Shown here piece by piece: positions 1 to 11,344 of a stretch of DNA of 64,000 bases. Numbering within the stretch: position 1 is the first letter of the stretch; each line of letters starts with the position of its first letter. A program made the position numbers and the translations under genes. The notes beneath the pieces are model-generated. The model made no database searches and was not told the origin of the DNA. It worked only from the letters and a program-made list of their open reading frames with translations. Location: NCBI GenBank assembly GCA_021432635.1, contig MU270029.1, positions 928,575 through 992,574 of the forward strand. The letters run 5' to 3'. The stretch is from Thozetella sp. PMI_491. Its lineage: Eukaryota > Ascomycota > Sordariomycetes > Chaetosphaeriales > Chaetosphaeriaceae.

Positions 1-1125
1 GGGCGCTTCAGGGAAGGGACGGCTTTCGTACTGGAAACGATCGAGACGAAGCCAGGCGCAAACCAAAATACCGGCACCAAATCGGACGACAAAACCCCAA
101 TCTTGATGGGGGATAGGAAAACTTTGGAGAATCTGGAATACAATGTTACCATCCTAAGGCAATATCCCGACTGGGCCTGGAGCGCTGCTGGGTGGGTCAT
201 GCCAATGTATGACAAGCCGACAGAGCAAGTCTTTGCGGAGTTCACGGTAAAGTATATCCAGGATGACGGTAATTTGGACATTTTGTCCCACGTCGAGGAC
301 CACTCTGTTCGGCAGATTTCAAAACTACCATCATGGGCACCTGATTTTAGTGTTGCTATGTCCCGACACCCGCTGCCCTCGAAGGACGACGTGAACCAAA
401 ACCCAGTATATTCAGCCTCAGGAGATGCAACCACGACGCCAAAGTGGACACTACAAGCCGGGGAGGTGTTGGGACTCTCGGGTTATGAGTTTGATGAGAT
501 AGTAGCTGTGGCTAGCAGTGCATATGCGGAAAATGAGATCGGCAACAGGCCACAGGAATGGAACGCCTTTATTCAAAAGCTGCCGGGGCAGTATCCGTCC
601 GGGTGCGCTACAGGCGAGGCCCTGTGGCGGACCATCATCGGCGACCGAGCAAAGCAAAGGCAAACATACAGCTGGCCAGCACCCGATGAGTACCAAGGCC
701 ACTATGCTACCTTACAGCGTCTTCGTCAACTCAATCTTGAGCTGGATAGCCGGGTCGATTCAGGGGAAGATGGTACACAGGCGCTGTTGCAGCTGTGTGC
801 CAGCAACGGCATCGACCCTGCCGAAATGCCACGCATGTTTGCAGAGAAGAACAAGTTCACCGAGGCCATGTCTGAAGTCATGATCGAAAGGCGGCTCTTC
901 TTTACCAAGGGAGGTTATCTCGGAGCTGGCCCGTTGTCTACACGGCCGGGTGACGCCGTCTATGTTCTTGCTGGCGGCAGCACTCCCTTTGTACTGCGGA
1001 GGGAGACTTCGAGCAAAGATAGTGAGGCGTTTGAGCTCGTGGGAGACTGTTATTTGCACGGGATCATGCACGGAGAGGCACTGAAGAAATCTGGGTTCCT
1101 GTGGAAAGATCTGCGACTAGTTTGA
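1..1125 (+). CDS. HET-domain (heterokaryon incompatibility) protein, 3' part
   Basis: The reading frame is open from the first base of the window to the stop at 1125, so the gene starts upstream; an internal ATG at 103 would give 340 residues but is probably not the true start. The visible part matches the C-terminal half of fungal HET proteins: an LPSWAPDFS segment about 75 residues after that ATG, then the family-typical ending with GYLGAGP, GDAVYVLAGGSTPFVLR and VGDCYLHGIMHGEA. The N-terminal HET box (SY.WG and DALCI.Q motifs) is not in the window. HET proteins trigger cell death when genetically different hyphae fuse. The gene runs towards the hydrolase gene on the other strand, with about 260 bp between their 3' ends. 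Family assignment is firm; specificity is unknown. Confidence 0.82.
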   Translation, partial: GRFREGTAFVLETIETKPGANQNTGTKSDDKTPILMGDRKTLENLEYNVTILRQYPDWAWSAAGWVMPMYDKPTEQVFAEFTVKYIQDDGNLDILSHVEDHSVRQISKLPSWAPDFSVAMSRHPLPSKDDVNQNPVYSASGDATTTPKWTLQAGEVLGLSGYEFDEIVAVASSAYAENEIGNRPQEWNAFIQKLPGQYPSGCATGEALWRTIIGDRAKQRQTYSWPAPDEYQGHYATLQRLRQLNLELDSRVDSGEDGTQALLQLCASNGIDPAEMPRMFAEKNKFTEAMSEVMIERRLFFTKGGYLGAGPLSTRPGDAVYVLAGGSTPFVLRRETSSKDSEAFELVGDCYLHGIMHGEALKKSGFLWKDLRLV

Positions 1126-1385
1126 ATTCATGTCCGGTTAGGGAGGGGGAAGGTCTACTGAATAAAAATTGGAAATTCGAGATTCATGCTAATAACTAAG
1201 TAGGAATACGTTTGGAAAAGCCTTCATTAGCCGACAGCAGCTAGTGAATAAAGTCTGTTGGGCGTACGATGCAGTATTTCTTATAGAACCGAGCAAACAC
1301 ACACCCTTCAACAAGGGTGGGCTAGCGGTATCATGTTGTACACCTGGCCCTGCCGTTTGCATGACTGCCCGTATCCTAATCCTTT

Positions 1386-3014
1386 TCAGACACTACAAGG
1401 GAGAGTGATTCTCGAAATTCCACCTGCATGCCGAACTGTATGTTCCACGGACTTCAGCTCTTTCGCCTCGGTACGGTTCACACCCGTTCCCGAATTCCGT
1501 GCGAATAGGGGAAAGCTGCCGCCTGCCACAATGACTCTGATGGACGTGCCTTTGTGGAAAACGTGTGCACGATCAGTCAGAGAAAGCGAAAACACCCCCC
1601 CTGGCCGCTCCATGCTGTCCAGGGCATGCCAGCCCTCCGTGAGGTTGTGAGATACGCCGTCAGCGTCGACCTCGCTCAGGCGGATCCACAGGTCCGCATA
1701 GGGAATGTCAGTCGAGTGTGTGAGCTCCACTACCGGCCTACCCATTAGCTCAAGCTCTTCCGTGAGCGGCGCACTGGTGTACACGACAACATCGGATCTT
1801 GAGGCGTAGGCACTATCATCCACGCGTCCACCACGGCTCAGCCGCGGCCCGCCCATGGTTGGGGTGGGGTTGTGGGGATCAAAGGTGAAAGATGCAGTCG
1901 GCGAGTCGGCCGGCGGAGCTTGCGAGCTAATCGTCTTGTCACCGTGGAGGTAGAAGACGCGTTCCTGGGTCGCAGGTGGCCAGGCCGGCAAAGAGCGCCA
2001 TTCCTCTGCACCCGTGACGTATATTTTGGTCCGATCAGGGCGATGGTTCTTCTTTTTCCCCACGACGAACTCGTCCAAGAAATCGAAGACCTCTTCCATC
2101 TCAAAGCCACAAGCGTGACTATGTGTCCATGGACCGACGGTGAGGTAGACTTCGCAACCACGATCGCGCAGTCGAGTGTACGCTCCCAAAGTCTGGTCGG
2201 TTAAGTGGTCGTACCACCCGCTCCTCAAAAGTATAGGAATGTTGACGACCTCGAGGGCAGCGGCATGTTTGCTTCGTGCCCAAAACGGGGCATCCGTATC
2301 CGGCGTAGCCATGCTCTCCAGGACATGCGACGCTCTCCCCTCTAAGAACTTCCTCGTTCCCTCAATCAGCGGTGTAGATTCGAGGGTCGCCTTCACCTTG
2401 CGAAAGTCGAGTATGCTCGCGAGCCCGCTCTTGGCCACATCGTTCTGTCTCGCAATCATGTATGCCCAGAATATGCGCTCCAGACGATACGCTCCGTTCG
2501 TCCAGGTGAGCAAGGAGTGGTCATACACGCTGCACAGGTTGATGGATGTGATGAGATCCTCGGGCGGATCACGAAGCAGCGCCCATTGCACGTAACCTAG
2601 GTAGCTCGCCCCGAAGATGGCAAACTTTCCCGGGTACCAGGGCTGGCCTCGCATCCACTTGACGACGGCTTGTGAGTCCGCTTGTTCGGTCATTGCGGCT
2701 TCGAACGTTCCGCCAGATCCGCCAGTGCCGCGACAGCTGGCAAAAAGGACTTGATACCCACGGGCAGCGAAGCACTTGGCGTTAAGAATGGCCATGGTAA
2801 CCCCGCGGCCGTATGGGCCGAGGACGTAAATGAGGCCATTTGTCTTGGTGTCTGCTGGAAGCTCGGGCGTGTAGAGATCTGCGGCGAGCTCGATACCGTC
2901 TGGCATCGGAATGCTCACCGGGGTGACCGTGTAAGTGTTTTCTTCGGGGCGTAGACTCTGCGCCAGGTTCGCCAAAATGGCCTCCGTTCCTTCAAGACTG
3001 TCCGCACTTGTCAT
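1386..3014 (-). CDS. CocE/NonD (S15-type) alpha/beta hydrolase
   Basis: This is a single-exon gene of about 542 residues from the ATG at 3014. An in-frame ATG at 3077 would add 21 residues, but the conserved part begins shortly after 3014. The N-terminal half has an alpha/beta hydrolase core. From the 3014 start the catalytic triad is the nucleophile Ser137 in GASYLG, Asp269 in SGWYDHLT and His298 in GPWTHS. The C-terminal half, with TSAPLTEELELMGRP and LWIRLSEVDADG, matches the jelly-roll domain of the X-Pro dipeptidyl-peptidase/CocE family. Such enzymes cleave esters or amides, often with acyl-aromatic or acyl-peptide substrates; the substrate here is not predictable. No signal peptide is seen, so it is probably cytosolic. 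It looks intact. Confidence 0.88.
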   Translation of the reverse strand: MTSADSLEGTEAILANLAQSLRPEENTYTVTPVSIPMPDGIELAADLYTPELPADTKTNGLIYVLGPYGRGVTMAILNAKCFAARGYQVLFASCRGTGGSGGTFEAAMTEQADSQAVVKWMRGQPWYPGKFAIFGASYLGYVQWALLRDPPEDLITSINLCSVYDHSLLTWTNGAYRLERIFWAYMIARQNDVAKSGLASILDFRKVKATLESTPLIEGTRKFLEGRASHVLESMATPDTDAPFWARSKHAAALEVVNIPILLRSGWYDHLTDQTLGAYTRLRDRGCEVYLTVGPWTHSHACGFEMEEVFDFLDEFVVGKKKNHRPDRTKIYVTGAEEWRSLPAWPPATQERVFYLHGDKTISSQAPPADSPTASFTFDPHNPTPTMGGPRLSRGGRVDDSAYASRSDVVVYTSAPLTEELELMGRPVVELTHSTDIPYADLWIRLSEVDADGVSHNLTEGWHALDSMERPGGVFSLSLTDRAHVFHKGTSIRVIVAGGSFPLFARNSGTGVNRTEAKELKSVEHTVRHAGGISRITLPCSV

Positions 3015-3702
3015 GATGGGAAACCGAACGTGCGCGAGGCATAAAAACCCGTTTCTTGGAGGATTGTTCCTTTGCAATGGTGTCTAGGCATGAATAGAGT
3101 CGGATCAAACTCGATACGCCAAGCATTTCTCCTAGGACTATATATACCCCATATGCTGGCGTTGAGCACACTTGTGCTTATTGCGCCATAGATTTAGATT
3201 TACATCGGGGTTTTCGATGGACCGACGACCGACCAGCGTAAGCGGATTAATTTTGGCCCGGCGTCGCGGGGCGCCATATGAGGTGAACCGTGGCGGTCTG
3301 AGTCAAGCGGTGAACTCAGCTCATAGCATTGTGTAGCGGCCTACTGAAAAGGTAACAATAGAGTGGTCGCCATTAAACGAGCCTGTTCTTTATCGGGGCT
3401 GGCCCACTTCTCTCGCAGCATACTGCTGTTTTGAGACTGCAAACTGCCGCGTCTATCAGGAGCACATCTCTTGCGACCCCATATGTGAGGTCTCCCTTGC
3501 CGACGAGATATGTGCTTCCCGTGTAGGCTCCGTAGAGCTCTTTACCCCTCTCTACAGCGCTGGAGGGTTGTGAGGTAGGATGGCGACTCTCTCAAGTGTC
3601 TTGCAACTCACATCTGGCCATTTCATCTTCACTATCGATTCAAGTAACTCTCCATGATCGAACAGGTAGGATAAGAGTCCGGATTGACTGCCTAATTTCT
3701 CC
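3015..3702. other. Intergenic: hydrolase promoter and 3' flank of CorA-like gene
   Basis: About 690 bp between two minus-strand genes. Apart from the TATA-like box I see no RNA gene, repeat or convincing coding frame. Confidence 0.5.
3139..3146 (-). promoter_or_regulatory. TATA-like box upstream of the CocE hydrolase
   Basis: A self-complementary TATATATA lies about 125 bp upstream of the preferred ATG at 3014. Its placement suits a TATA element for the hydrolase gene. This rests on motif and position only. Confidence 0.35.
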
Positions 3703-6531
3703 CTACGATGTCGTGAGAACTATTGCCTGTCTTGCGTAGGTGTTAATGCCCTCTTTGGCTAGATCTTCGTCTTCCACTCTGTCAATTACCCAGCTCGCCG
3801 GGAGAGCGTCGTCTCTCAACCAGGACACGCCTCGCATGACCCAGCTCTCGACTAGCGCATTGATTTCTGCGCGCCAGCACCAGCTAGCCCATACGCCGCC
3901 AGCTGCAAGGAGCAGGCTGATGAAGCCCGGGACGAGCGCACTTGGCTCGGGCCACCGAGTTATGATGAAATACAGCGCCGTGCCCGCCGCCGCAAGCCAA
4001 ATACCGGCGAAGACGAGAAACATGAATGCGACTGCCAGGCAGAGAAGGCCGATGGTAAAACTCAAAGCAACAAAGAACAGGACCAAAAATTTGGCGACGG
4101 CCGTGTTTCCAACCGAATTAAGCCGCCGCGCCGACGAGTTGGAGGACGTGAAGCGGTTGAGTATTGTCACACGACATCGCATGGCAAGGACACGCACGGT
4201 AGGCGAGCGAAGCGTGATGCGCACGAGATAGCTGGCCAGGAATACCAGGACAAGGCACACGCCCCAAACCCATATCGAGGGCGTAGCGGTGGAGAACTCG
4301 ACCACTTGCATGGAGAAGACGGAGGTGATGAATGATATAGGAACGAAAAAGAAGGCGAGCTCGGTAAGCTTGTTGACGCCCGAGGTTTGGTCGATGACGA
4401 GCGACGACTGGGCTAGACCGGTGAAAGACATGAGGAGGTTTGATGTCGATTCAACTCGGGCTTGGAGGACTTCGACCTCCTCGACGAGGGTAGTGATCTC
4501 TTCGCTTGCATCCTCCGAGTAGCTTACAGCCGCTGGGGCTGCTGTCATATTCTTCGCCCAATCGTGAATATCTCGGAGCGTGGACCGCATCCACACGACA
4601 TTCTGACGCGTCTTCGTTCCGGAGTTCTCGAGAAGATGATCACTTAAGCTGGCGCCCAGGTCGTTGTCAACTCGGTCAAGTCCCATTCGCATCTCAGCCA
4701 ACAGCTGCCAGAGGTCGTCCAGACACATGCGTGTCACAAGCGGAGGTATGATGGGCCCCCCTTGGAGCATCTCTGCGGTTGAGATACCAGTCAACCCGCG
4801 TTGCAAGAGTTCAAAAGTCGACCAAGCGTATTTCCGTGCGTAGTCGCGATGGCGCGTATATGGCTTCGGGTTCTGGTACATAGTACGCAACGAGTCCTCG
4901 TACTCTTTGTCGTATTCAGAATCGCTAGTTGGCAATGATTCGGAATCCTCTTGAAATTCTGCTCCATGCCCCTCCTCGTCACCACCCTTCTCTGTGTCGC
5001 GTCCCTTGGACTTTCTTCGACGCATATTTCTGTTGTTTTTTGGCTTCTGCCTCTCTGCTTCTTTTTCCTGTTTCCTCCGATCCTTCTTTGATAGAGTAGG
5101 TGGTGGCGGGTCTAAGTAGGTCTCGCTGGGCTCTGGAAACTGCCATCGTCGCTCGTCGTCGTACGCTTCCCATTCAAGGGCTCGAGGCATAAAGGTTAGA
5201 GAAGGTGTCGTCTCTCCCGTCTTAGACTGCTTCATGCTTCGCTGCGGATCGACCAGTATGATAACTGTACCATATTGTCAGCGTCGAATTGTCGTTTGTC
5301 CTCGCATGGGCCGAAAAAAAAACGTACTGGTTTTCCTTCCCTCTTCATCTCTGCCAGACCAGTAGCTTAATCCCTCCGGAGCCATCACTCGCAAATCCCT
5401 GTTCTGCCAAGACGGCGGGTTCATGGGCAACGGGTCGAAAGTGCTGTATGGTCGGTAGACATTTGCAGTCTTATATCTCACCGAAGTGTCCTTGTCGCCA
5501 GCCTCGGCCGGCTGCGGTACCTTCTCCTTTTTGGCCCTCTTCCTGGCCTCTTTATCAGACCGCGCCTTTCTCTTGGCCGTCATCAACAGCCCGTGCTTGT
5601 CCAGGATCACGTCTTGTTCCACCAGCCAGCGCCCATCGGCCAGCCGTTTCTCGATCTCATCTTCGTGGAATCCTTTCCTCCCCAGGTAGTTTAACAGGCC
5701 GAGCCGGCCCCAGCGAAGATGTACCCAGGTACGGCCCTGCACTCGACGGCGCACGTTCCACTCTGTTCGCTGCCCGACACCAGGCAAGACACGATGACGG
5801 AAACGCGTCTCGCTCTCGACCCAGTTCAGCCACGCCGCATTTTTTAGCTTGAGACCACTGTCGCTGGCCCTATATCCCGACTGGACAAGATGCTCGAACC
5901 AAAATTCCGGATCCACGGAGCAGAGATGGCCTAGTGCGCCCATAACGAAGCGGCTCAGGTCACTCACGAGAATCACCCGTATCTCCGCTGCAGCGGGACG
6001 TTCTTGCACAGCGGCCGCCAGCTGCTGTTTCGTCGTTATAGAAGTACATCGAGGATTGGCCTCGCCGTCGCAGTAGTCCAATACTGACATGCGGACCGAA
6101 GTAAGCCCTTCGAATCGCTCGCGACTGGTGATATTGAGCCACCGCGGCTCCCATCTGGCGCGGTTATCAAGGTTGTTCATATATATCTCTGACAGCGCGT
6201 CAAGCCAGTGGGCCAAGCTCGAAAACTCATTTTCAGCTTCGTCTGGCTCCTCGGTGCGCCACGGTCGCGCTGCGTCAAAATTTGTATCCAGATCCCGAGT
6301 GCTTCGGCCATAAGACATCAATCGTGGATACGGTTTCTCATGTACATGGCCGCCAGAGTCCGGGAGACCACTGCGCCCGGTCGCGGTCGGGAGCGGAGAG
6401 AATTCGTCCTCGAGCGAATTGCGCGGCACATTGTATCGCGGGTTCCATCGCTGCCAGGTAGGCCAGTCTAGCGAATAGCCAGCTGGACTACTTTCCCGAT
6501 TTGTCGGCTCTGTCTCCCGGCTTCTGACCAT
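3703..6531 (-). CDS. CorA-like (MIT superfamily) membrane protein, two exons
   Basis: Two long minus-strand frames are one gene. Exon 1 is 6531-5328 (an in-frame ATG at 6756 is possible). The intron is 5327-5265 (63 nt, GTACGT...ACAG). Exon 2 is 5264-3703. The junction keeps phase and gives ...EEGRKT-IIILVDPQRS..., for about 921 residues. The N-terminal soluble half has the SDLSRFVMGALGHLCSVDPEFWFEHL-type region common in fungal CorA-like proteins. A charged, lysine-rich linker follows. The CorA helix reads NKLTELAFFFVPISFITSVFSMQV, where the usual GMN signature is SMQ. Two or three further hydrophobic spans follow near the C-terminus, more than the two of classical CorA. Plasma-membrane or organelle localisation is likely. 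The missing GMN makes Mg2+ transport uncertain. Confidence 0.85.
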
Positions 6532-7333
6532 ATCTCCCACGAGGGAGGAGTAGTGAGACGATAATTGACGGTCAAGGCGGAGTCGCGTTCTGCTATAGAT
6601 TGGAATTCCCGGGCTAAGTAGGTTGGGCACTCCGTCACGTCGCAGACAGCAGCATGAAGCGAGCCCGAGGCTGAGCGTCTCGTCCCATGTCGGAAAGGTC
6701 TCGGCAGCCCCCCGGTTAGCTGGGGTGGTTGAGCATCTGATTGGCCGCTTTGACACGCTACTGAGGCCCCGCGATATGAAGCCTGCTAGGAAATTATGTG
6801 GCTTGCAAGGTTGAGCTCTTCAAGCTAAAAAGCCTCTTTGGGAAGATAGGATTTTACTAGGGGTAAAATACAGTCCACAAATGTTTCGATTGTTAGCATG
6901 GTACAAGCAGCTATCCAAGTGCAGGGGCAGTGCAGAGAGGGCGAACGCCTGAAAATCTAGCTTACAGTAGCAACCAGAAGTACCCGCGCTAACTAGTCGT
7001 TTAGGGGCCTTAAGCATATCGCTTAGGCTTAGGCCTGCTGGGAACCCCTGAAATCCATGAAGCGTGGGGTGAAGATATGGTCCGTGCCAGCCTACATCTA
7101 CGTGGGTACACTTCCTTACTCTTGTGACATTTTAAACTAGGAGTGTATTGTATGATGTGAGGAAGAATTTCGAGCCTTCCGCGTACCATCGGGTCTCCTA
7201 CTGGCAGGTTTTCTCCCGACACAATAACTAGTAACATCCAGAAGGCCAAAGAACAGTGATAGCTTCGCCTTCAAGCTCTCCCTTTTCCCTTCCTAAGTGG
7301 AAGGTAAACATGCCGGCAGGAATGGGTATTGCA
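6532..7333. other. Intergenic region without recognised genes
   Basis: About 800 bp upstream of the CorA-like gene and downstream of the coiled-coil gene. Only short frames without family resemblance are present. It probably contains the CorA-like promoter. Confidence 0.5.
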
Positions 7334-7867
7334 CTATGCTGTTGCACCCAAAGATACAATCTCTCCTCTTTCGATCAAATTTCCTTGCCTGAAGTCCTCC
7401 CTTCCGTCTCCGATTCGGCGTAATGCTGGCTGGGCCATTAGGTCAACTTGGACACTGCTTCCGATCGGTGCACCGGCGTCCGCGAACATGTCGCCGACAA
7501 CGACGAAGTCTGGATATTGGCAGGTTGCCATGAGGACTTGAGCGCGCTGAGAAGCCATTTGCAACGACAGCATACCGAGCTTCTTGGCTATTGCGGGAAT
7601 CTGGGAATAGATTCTGCTATCTAGCGTCTGGTGCTGCGACAGCTGCTCGAGGCTCTGAAACAGCTCACGCGATACGGATTCGACATTAACCTCGAACAGG
7701 CGTGCAAACTCGGTGTCTATCGTGTTTGCAGTATCGGCCGCTTGGACTGCGGCCAGGGCTAGCTCGAAAAGGGAAGCGCGAAATGTGTTTGTCTTTTTAT
7801 CGTTGGGGACTGCGAGTTGTAACCCTGTTTCGTCTACAAGCGGGAGCTTAGCCTCGTGAAGCAACAT
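7334..7867 (-). CDS. 177-residue frame: probable last exon of the coiled-coil gene
   Basis: This frame encodes a helical, alanine- and leucine-rich segment (GLQLAVPNDKKTN, ASLFELALAAVQAADTANT, AKKLGMLSLQMASQRAQVLM) that reads like a globular protein tail. Only a short intron-like stretch separates it from the coiled-coil gene upstream: a strong donor GTAAGT at 7926 and acceptor TTGCAG ending at 7878. Joining at these sites does not keep reading phase. So either another splice site is used, the sequence has a one-base problem, or this is a separate small gene. I recognise no family. Expression as part of the upstream gene is my preferred reading. Confidence 0.45.
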   Translation of the reverse strand: MLLHEAKLPLVDETGLQLAVPNDKKTNTFRASLFELALAAVQAADTANTIDTEFARLFEVNVESVSRELFQSLEQLSQHQTLDSRIYSQIPAIAKKLGMLSLQMASQRAQVLMATCQYPDFVVVGDMFADAGAPIGSSVQVDLMAQPALRRIGDGREDFRQGNLIERGEIVSLGATA

Positions 7868-7918
7868 TAATCTCGCCCTGCAAGGCGGAGAGCAGGCGGG
7901 ATGTTAGGAAAGCTGTAA

Positions 7919-10723
7919 TTACTTACCGTTTGGATCAGGACGGGCAAGTGCCTGATAAATCAAGAACAACTTATCGTAGCCTTCTCCCTCGTGGCCCCCA
8001 AGCGCACCAAAGCCCAACGGTAGGCTGTAAAACCCGTTTAGTAGCACCTTCCAGCAGATGCTTCTCACAAATTTTGGCCAGATTCGACCGCCTTGTCTAA
8101 TGTTTCTGCTGAGATAGCCGGAAGGATCGACATGGTACGCTATGTTGTTCAGGTTTGAGGGACGCGTGATTTGGCTCGCTAGGTGGTTTACCTCCTGGAC
8201 CACCTCCTGGAATAGGATCTGGAACCTGTCGTCCCCGATGGGGACGTAGTCGCCGCGATTGAAGGATGCGATCTGGTTTTTGGCTCGTCGGATGGTCTCC
8301 TGGTCCTTCTTCGTTTCGTCCGCGATGCGCTGCTCAATGCTATCCTTGAGCCAACTGACCTCGGCTTTGTGTTGGGATGCAACGTGCTCGGCAGTGGCTC
8401 TCAGATGATCAACTTGGGCTCTATGCTCTAATGCAGTCTTTTCAGCGGCTTGCTCGGCGCTCGCTCTCAGACCGTCAACTTCAGCTCTATGCTCGGACGC
8501 AGCTTGTGCCAAGCTCATTTTCAGCCGATTAACTTCAGCATTGTGAGTAGCAGTGAGATGGCTCATCTTGCTGTTGTGCTCAATGTCGCGCCGACCGAGG
8601 ATGTTCTGATAATTCGTTTCTAGCTCTCCCATCCTATCTTGGTGGTTTTGCTCTGACGCCATGATTTGTTCTCTTAAACTCTCAACCTCGGCTTCGACTT
8701 CCCTAACTGCATCTTCCTTGTCTTGAGCCACCACCGCTAGCTGTTGCTCCAGCTGCTTGATATCGGTAACCCGGGACACGATCTCGTATTCGAGATCCTG
8801 GATTCGCGACTCTCTCATAGCCAGCTCGCCTTCCAGTTCTGTTGCACGTCTCTGCTCGTAGTCCAGGTTTAATTTTAGTTGTTGATGGGCTTGGGTGGCG
8901 CTGTCTCTCTCTCTGGTTGCTGTCGATGCGTCTGTTTCGGCTTGCTGTAGTTTTTGATAGGCATTGCTCAGCTCCGAATCTTTCTTCTGACGCCAGATCG
9001 ACCATTCTTCCAAGCGGTTCGTCATTTGGACTACCTCGTTCTTTTTCTCTCGACATTCGGCTTGGGCTTCGGCCAGGCTTGCCCGGTACTGGGCGACCTC
9101 GGCTTCGTGATAAGATATCTTCCGATCGCGTTCCCGGATCTCTTCATGTTGTGTCCTAGATGTCCTTTCTAACCCAGCAATCATCTGATCCCGTGCAACC
9201 ACCTCAGATTGAGTCTTGGCCCTTTCGGATTGGATCATGGCGTCCAGCCTTTGTAGCTCGCTAGGAACCCAGCCGAACATCGTGTCTAGCCAGTTGGTCA
9301 TACCTGGAGATATCTTCTTGATGTTATAACTTTTAAGAAAAGCGCGTATTCGCTGCTCCTGGATGTCTCTGGAATCTTTTCCCTGATTCTTCGCGATACG
9401 ATGCAAGAGCTTCCTGGGTGTTACATCCTGTTTGGGCTCGTCCATGACCTCTGCCGTGGCGTCCGTTTCTGGGTCCTCGTCATCAGACTTTCCCTGGAGG
9501 TACGATGTTTCTACCGCTTCTTCTTGTCCTCGCCTCGGCGAATTATTGATCGGGTGGCCCATTGTTGGCCCAGTGTCATTGACTTCTAGGATGCTTGGGT
9601 CTGGGGGTTTACCATTTCTGGGGTACAATGCATTATCCATCCTGACCTGTTCTGCCAAAGGTTGCTGCCATGTCCGCGCTCCATTGGGGAATGTATGACT
9701 TGGTCTGAAATTCCTTTGCGGAGCTGCTCTGGGATCGAATGGTGATGCAGGGGAGGTTGAGGCTTTATTCCAAGCCTTGTTCGCACCAGCTACCGCATCC
9801 AGTGTTGGTTGATATCTGAAACCCGGGTTGTGAACCATATTGGGCGCAGCGGGCATTTTGGGGGGAAGTGGCGGTCTACCGAGACTAAATATTAGCTGAT
9901 GTCATTGCTTGATGATTCAACATCTACCCACCGGCGGATGTGGTTTGCACCTAGCTCATAGGTGGCATCCCTGGAGGCGCCCTGTGGAGGGGGCATATTG
10001 GTTTTTTCCTGAGCCGGCAATTCACTGTCGAATTTGAGAAATGTTGGCGCGGAATCGAATATAATCGTATAGCGAGCTTGGTCGTTGGCCTGTGAGCTTC
10101 CCCCACGAACCGCGCCTGCTTGATCTATCTCGAGAAACGGCCCAGATAGAGAACCCGGGTCAAGAGGCGTGGTAGGTTGACCATATTGGTAATACTCTGG
10201 TCTATTATCGTCGGCTATAGGGGGTAGAGACTGAAACTAATGATGAGGGTGCTCAGTTAAACATCGTTAAACATCTTCGAGACAAGGGATCTGTACTAAC
10301 CGTTCCTGCCCTTGGCGGGGCACTCGGTGAGGTTCCGCCGTTTGCTAATAGCAAAACTCCTTTCTGAGCAGTTTGAATAGTTTCCTGTCCTGTGAGAGAA
10401 TTGCCAAGGCGCTCGGTGGTCTCTGGGCCTTGTGGTGGACTCGGAGAAGGGCCTGATGATCGCTTCCAGGGTGTAAATCGGTCCCGGAGGCGCTGCTTCT
10501 TCTTTTCCGGGAAGCTCTGCGTCGCATTCTGAGTAGTTTGGTTAGTATCCTGAGCTGTAACAGAACTACCTGGATACGGTTCACTGAGGGCCTGGTTTTG
10601 TAGTGGACTCGGGAAAGAGCTTGAAGATTGTTTGCCAGGTATCCATCGGAGATACCAGCGCCTTTTCTTTTCTGCCGCGAAGCTCTGTGGCGCGTTCTGC
10701 GTCGGATTTTGACTATTATCCAT
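7919..10723 (-). CDS. Large coiled-coil protein of unknown function
   Basis: A multi-exon gene. Exon 1 is 10723-10301 (ATG, MDNSQNPTQNAPQ); the intron ends at 10237 or 10231; exon 2 is about 10236-9932; a 56-nt intron with donor GTGGGT follows; exon 3 is 9875-7927. Phases agree at the first two junctions. The product is about 890 residues before the uncertain 3' end. The N-terminal third is low-complexity (Pro, Gln, Ser) with two copies of a motif like QN-PQSF-EKK-R---R--P-K-SS. Roughly residues 430-780 form a long heptad-rich coiled coil with repeated EHRAEVD-LRA-AE units. The C-terminus is mixed (YVPIGDDRFQILFQEVVQEVNHL, ARPDPNG). No enzyme motif is seen. A scaffold, tether or septal-type protein is possible but unproven. 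The stop at 7919 is reached only if the following intron is retained. Confidence 0.65.
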
Positions 10724-11344
10724 GTCACGAATCCACAACTTGAAACCAGGGGCGAGTGTATGGCATTCCCTAGATTGTTCCGCTATGGAGGAGTAAAGTA
10801 GGAAAAGGGAAGCAAATGACTCCGAGCCTCGCCAACTCGGAGCTCCTGGCCGAAGATGGAGAGAAGAGGAGAGAAGCGCGGGAAAAAAGAGAAACGCCCA
10901 AAAGAGGCAAGGCTTTAGCAAGGTTCAGAAACTTTGTGCTCTCTCATGTATACCAATGTACTGTACATTACAGCCAGGCTTGGGGTTAAGTGTATTTTGA
11001 GGTAGCCAGCAACGTTGAAGCAGGCTGACTGACCCCGCCGAGCTTCGCGCAGCAAACAGCATTTCCTGCCCCACACATGGGCAAAATCGGAGACTATTGG
11101 GATACCTAAGTGCAGCTTGGAGGCCCCCAGGGCCATTCTGTGTGCCTGGAACTTCTTTCTGGTGGGGTGAAGAGGGGTCGATCTATAAGCCATCAGGAGG
11201 AAGCAGTACCTACCCCCCTTCTCCAGCTCCACCAACCCAGGCCAGGCTATATTGGCCGCATCTGTAACTCTACTTCCCCATAGTTAGAAGATGTACCCGC
11301 CGACTTGTCAGAAAACCTCAAGGTGGTAAGGAAAAGACCATAGA
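10724..11344. other. Divergent promoter region
   Basis: About 620 bp between the divergently transcribed coiled-coil and Hsp70-like genes. A minus frame at 10915-11235 has no family features and I do not call it a gene. Confidence 0.5.

Noticed and set aside
10915-11235. 106-residue minus frame between the coiled-coil and Hsp70-like genes
   Set aside because: No signal, family motif or splice partner; it sits in a divergent promoter.
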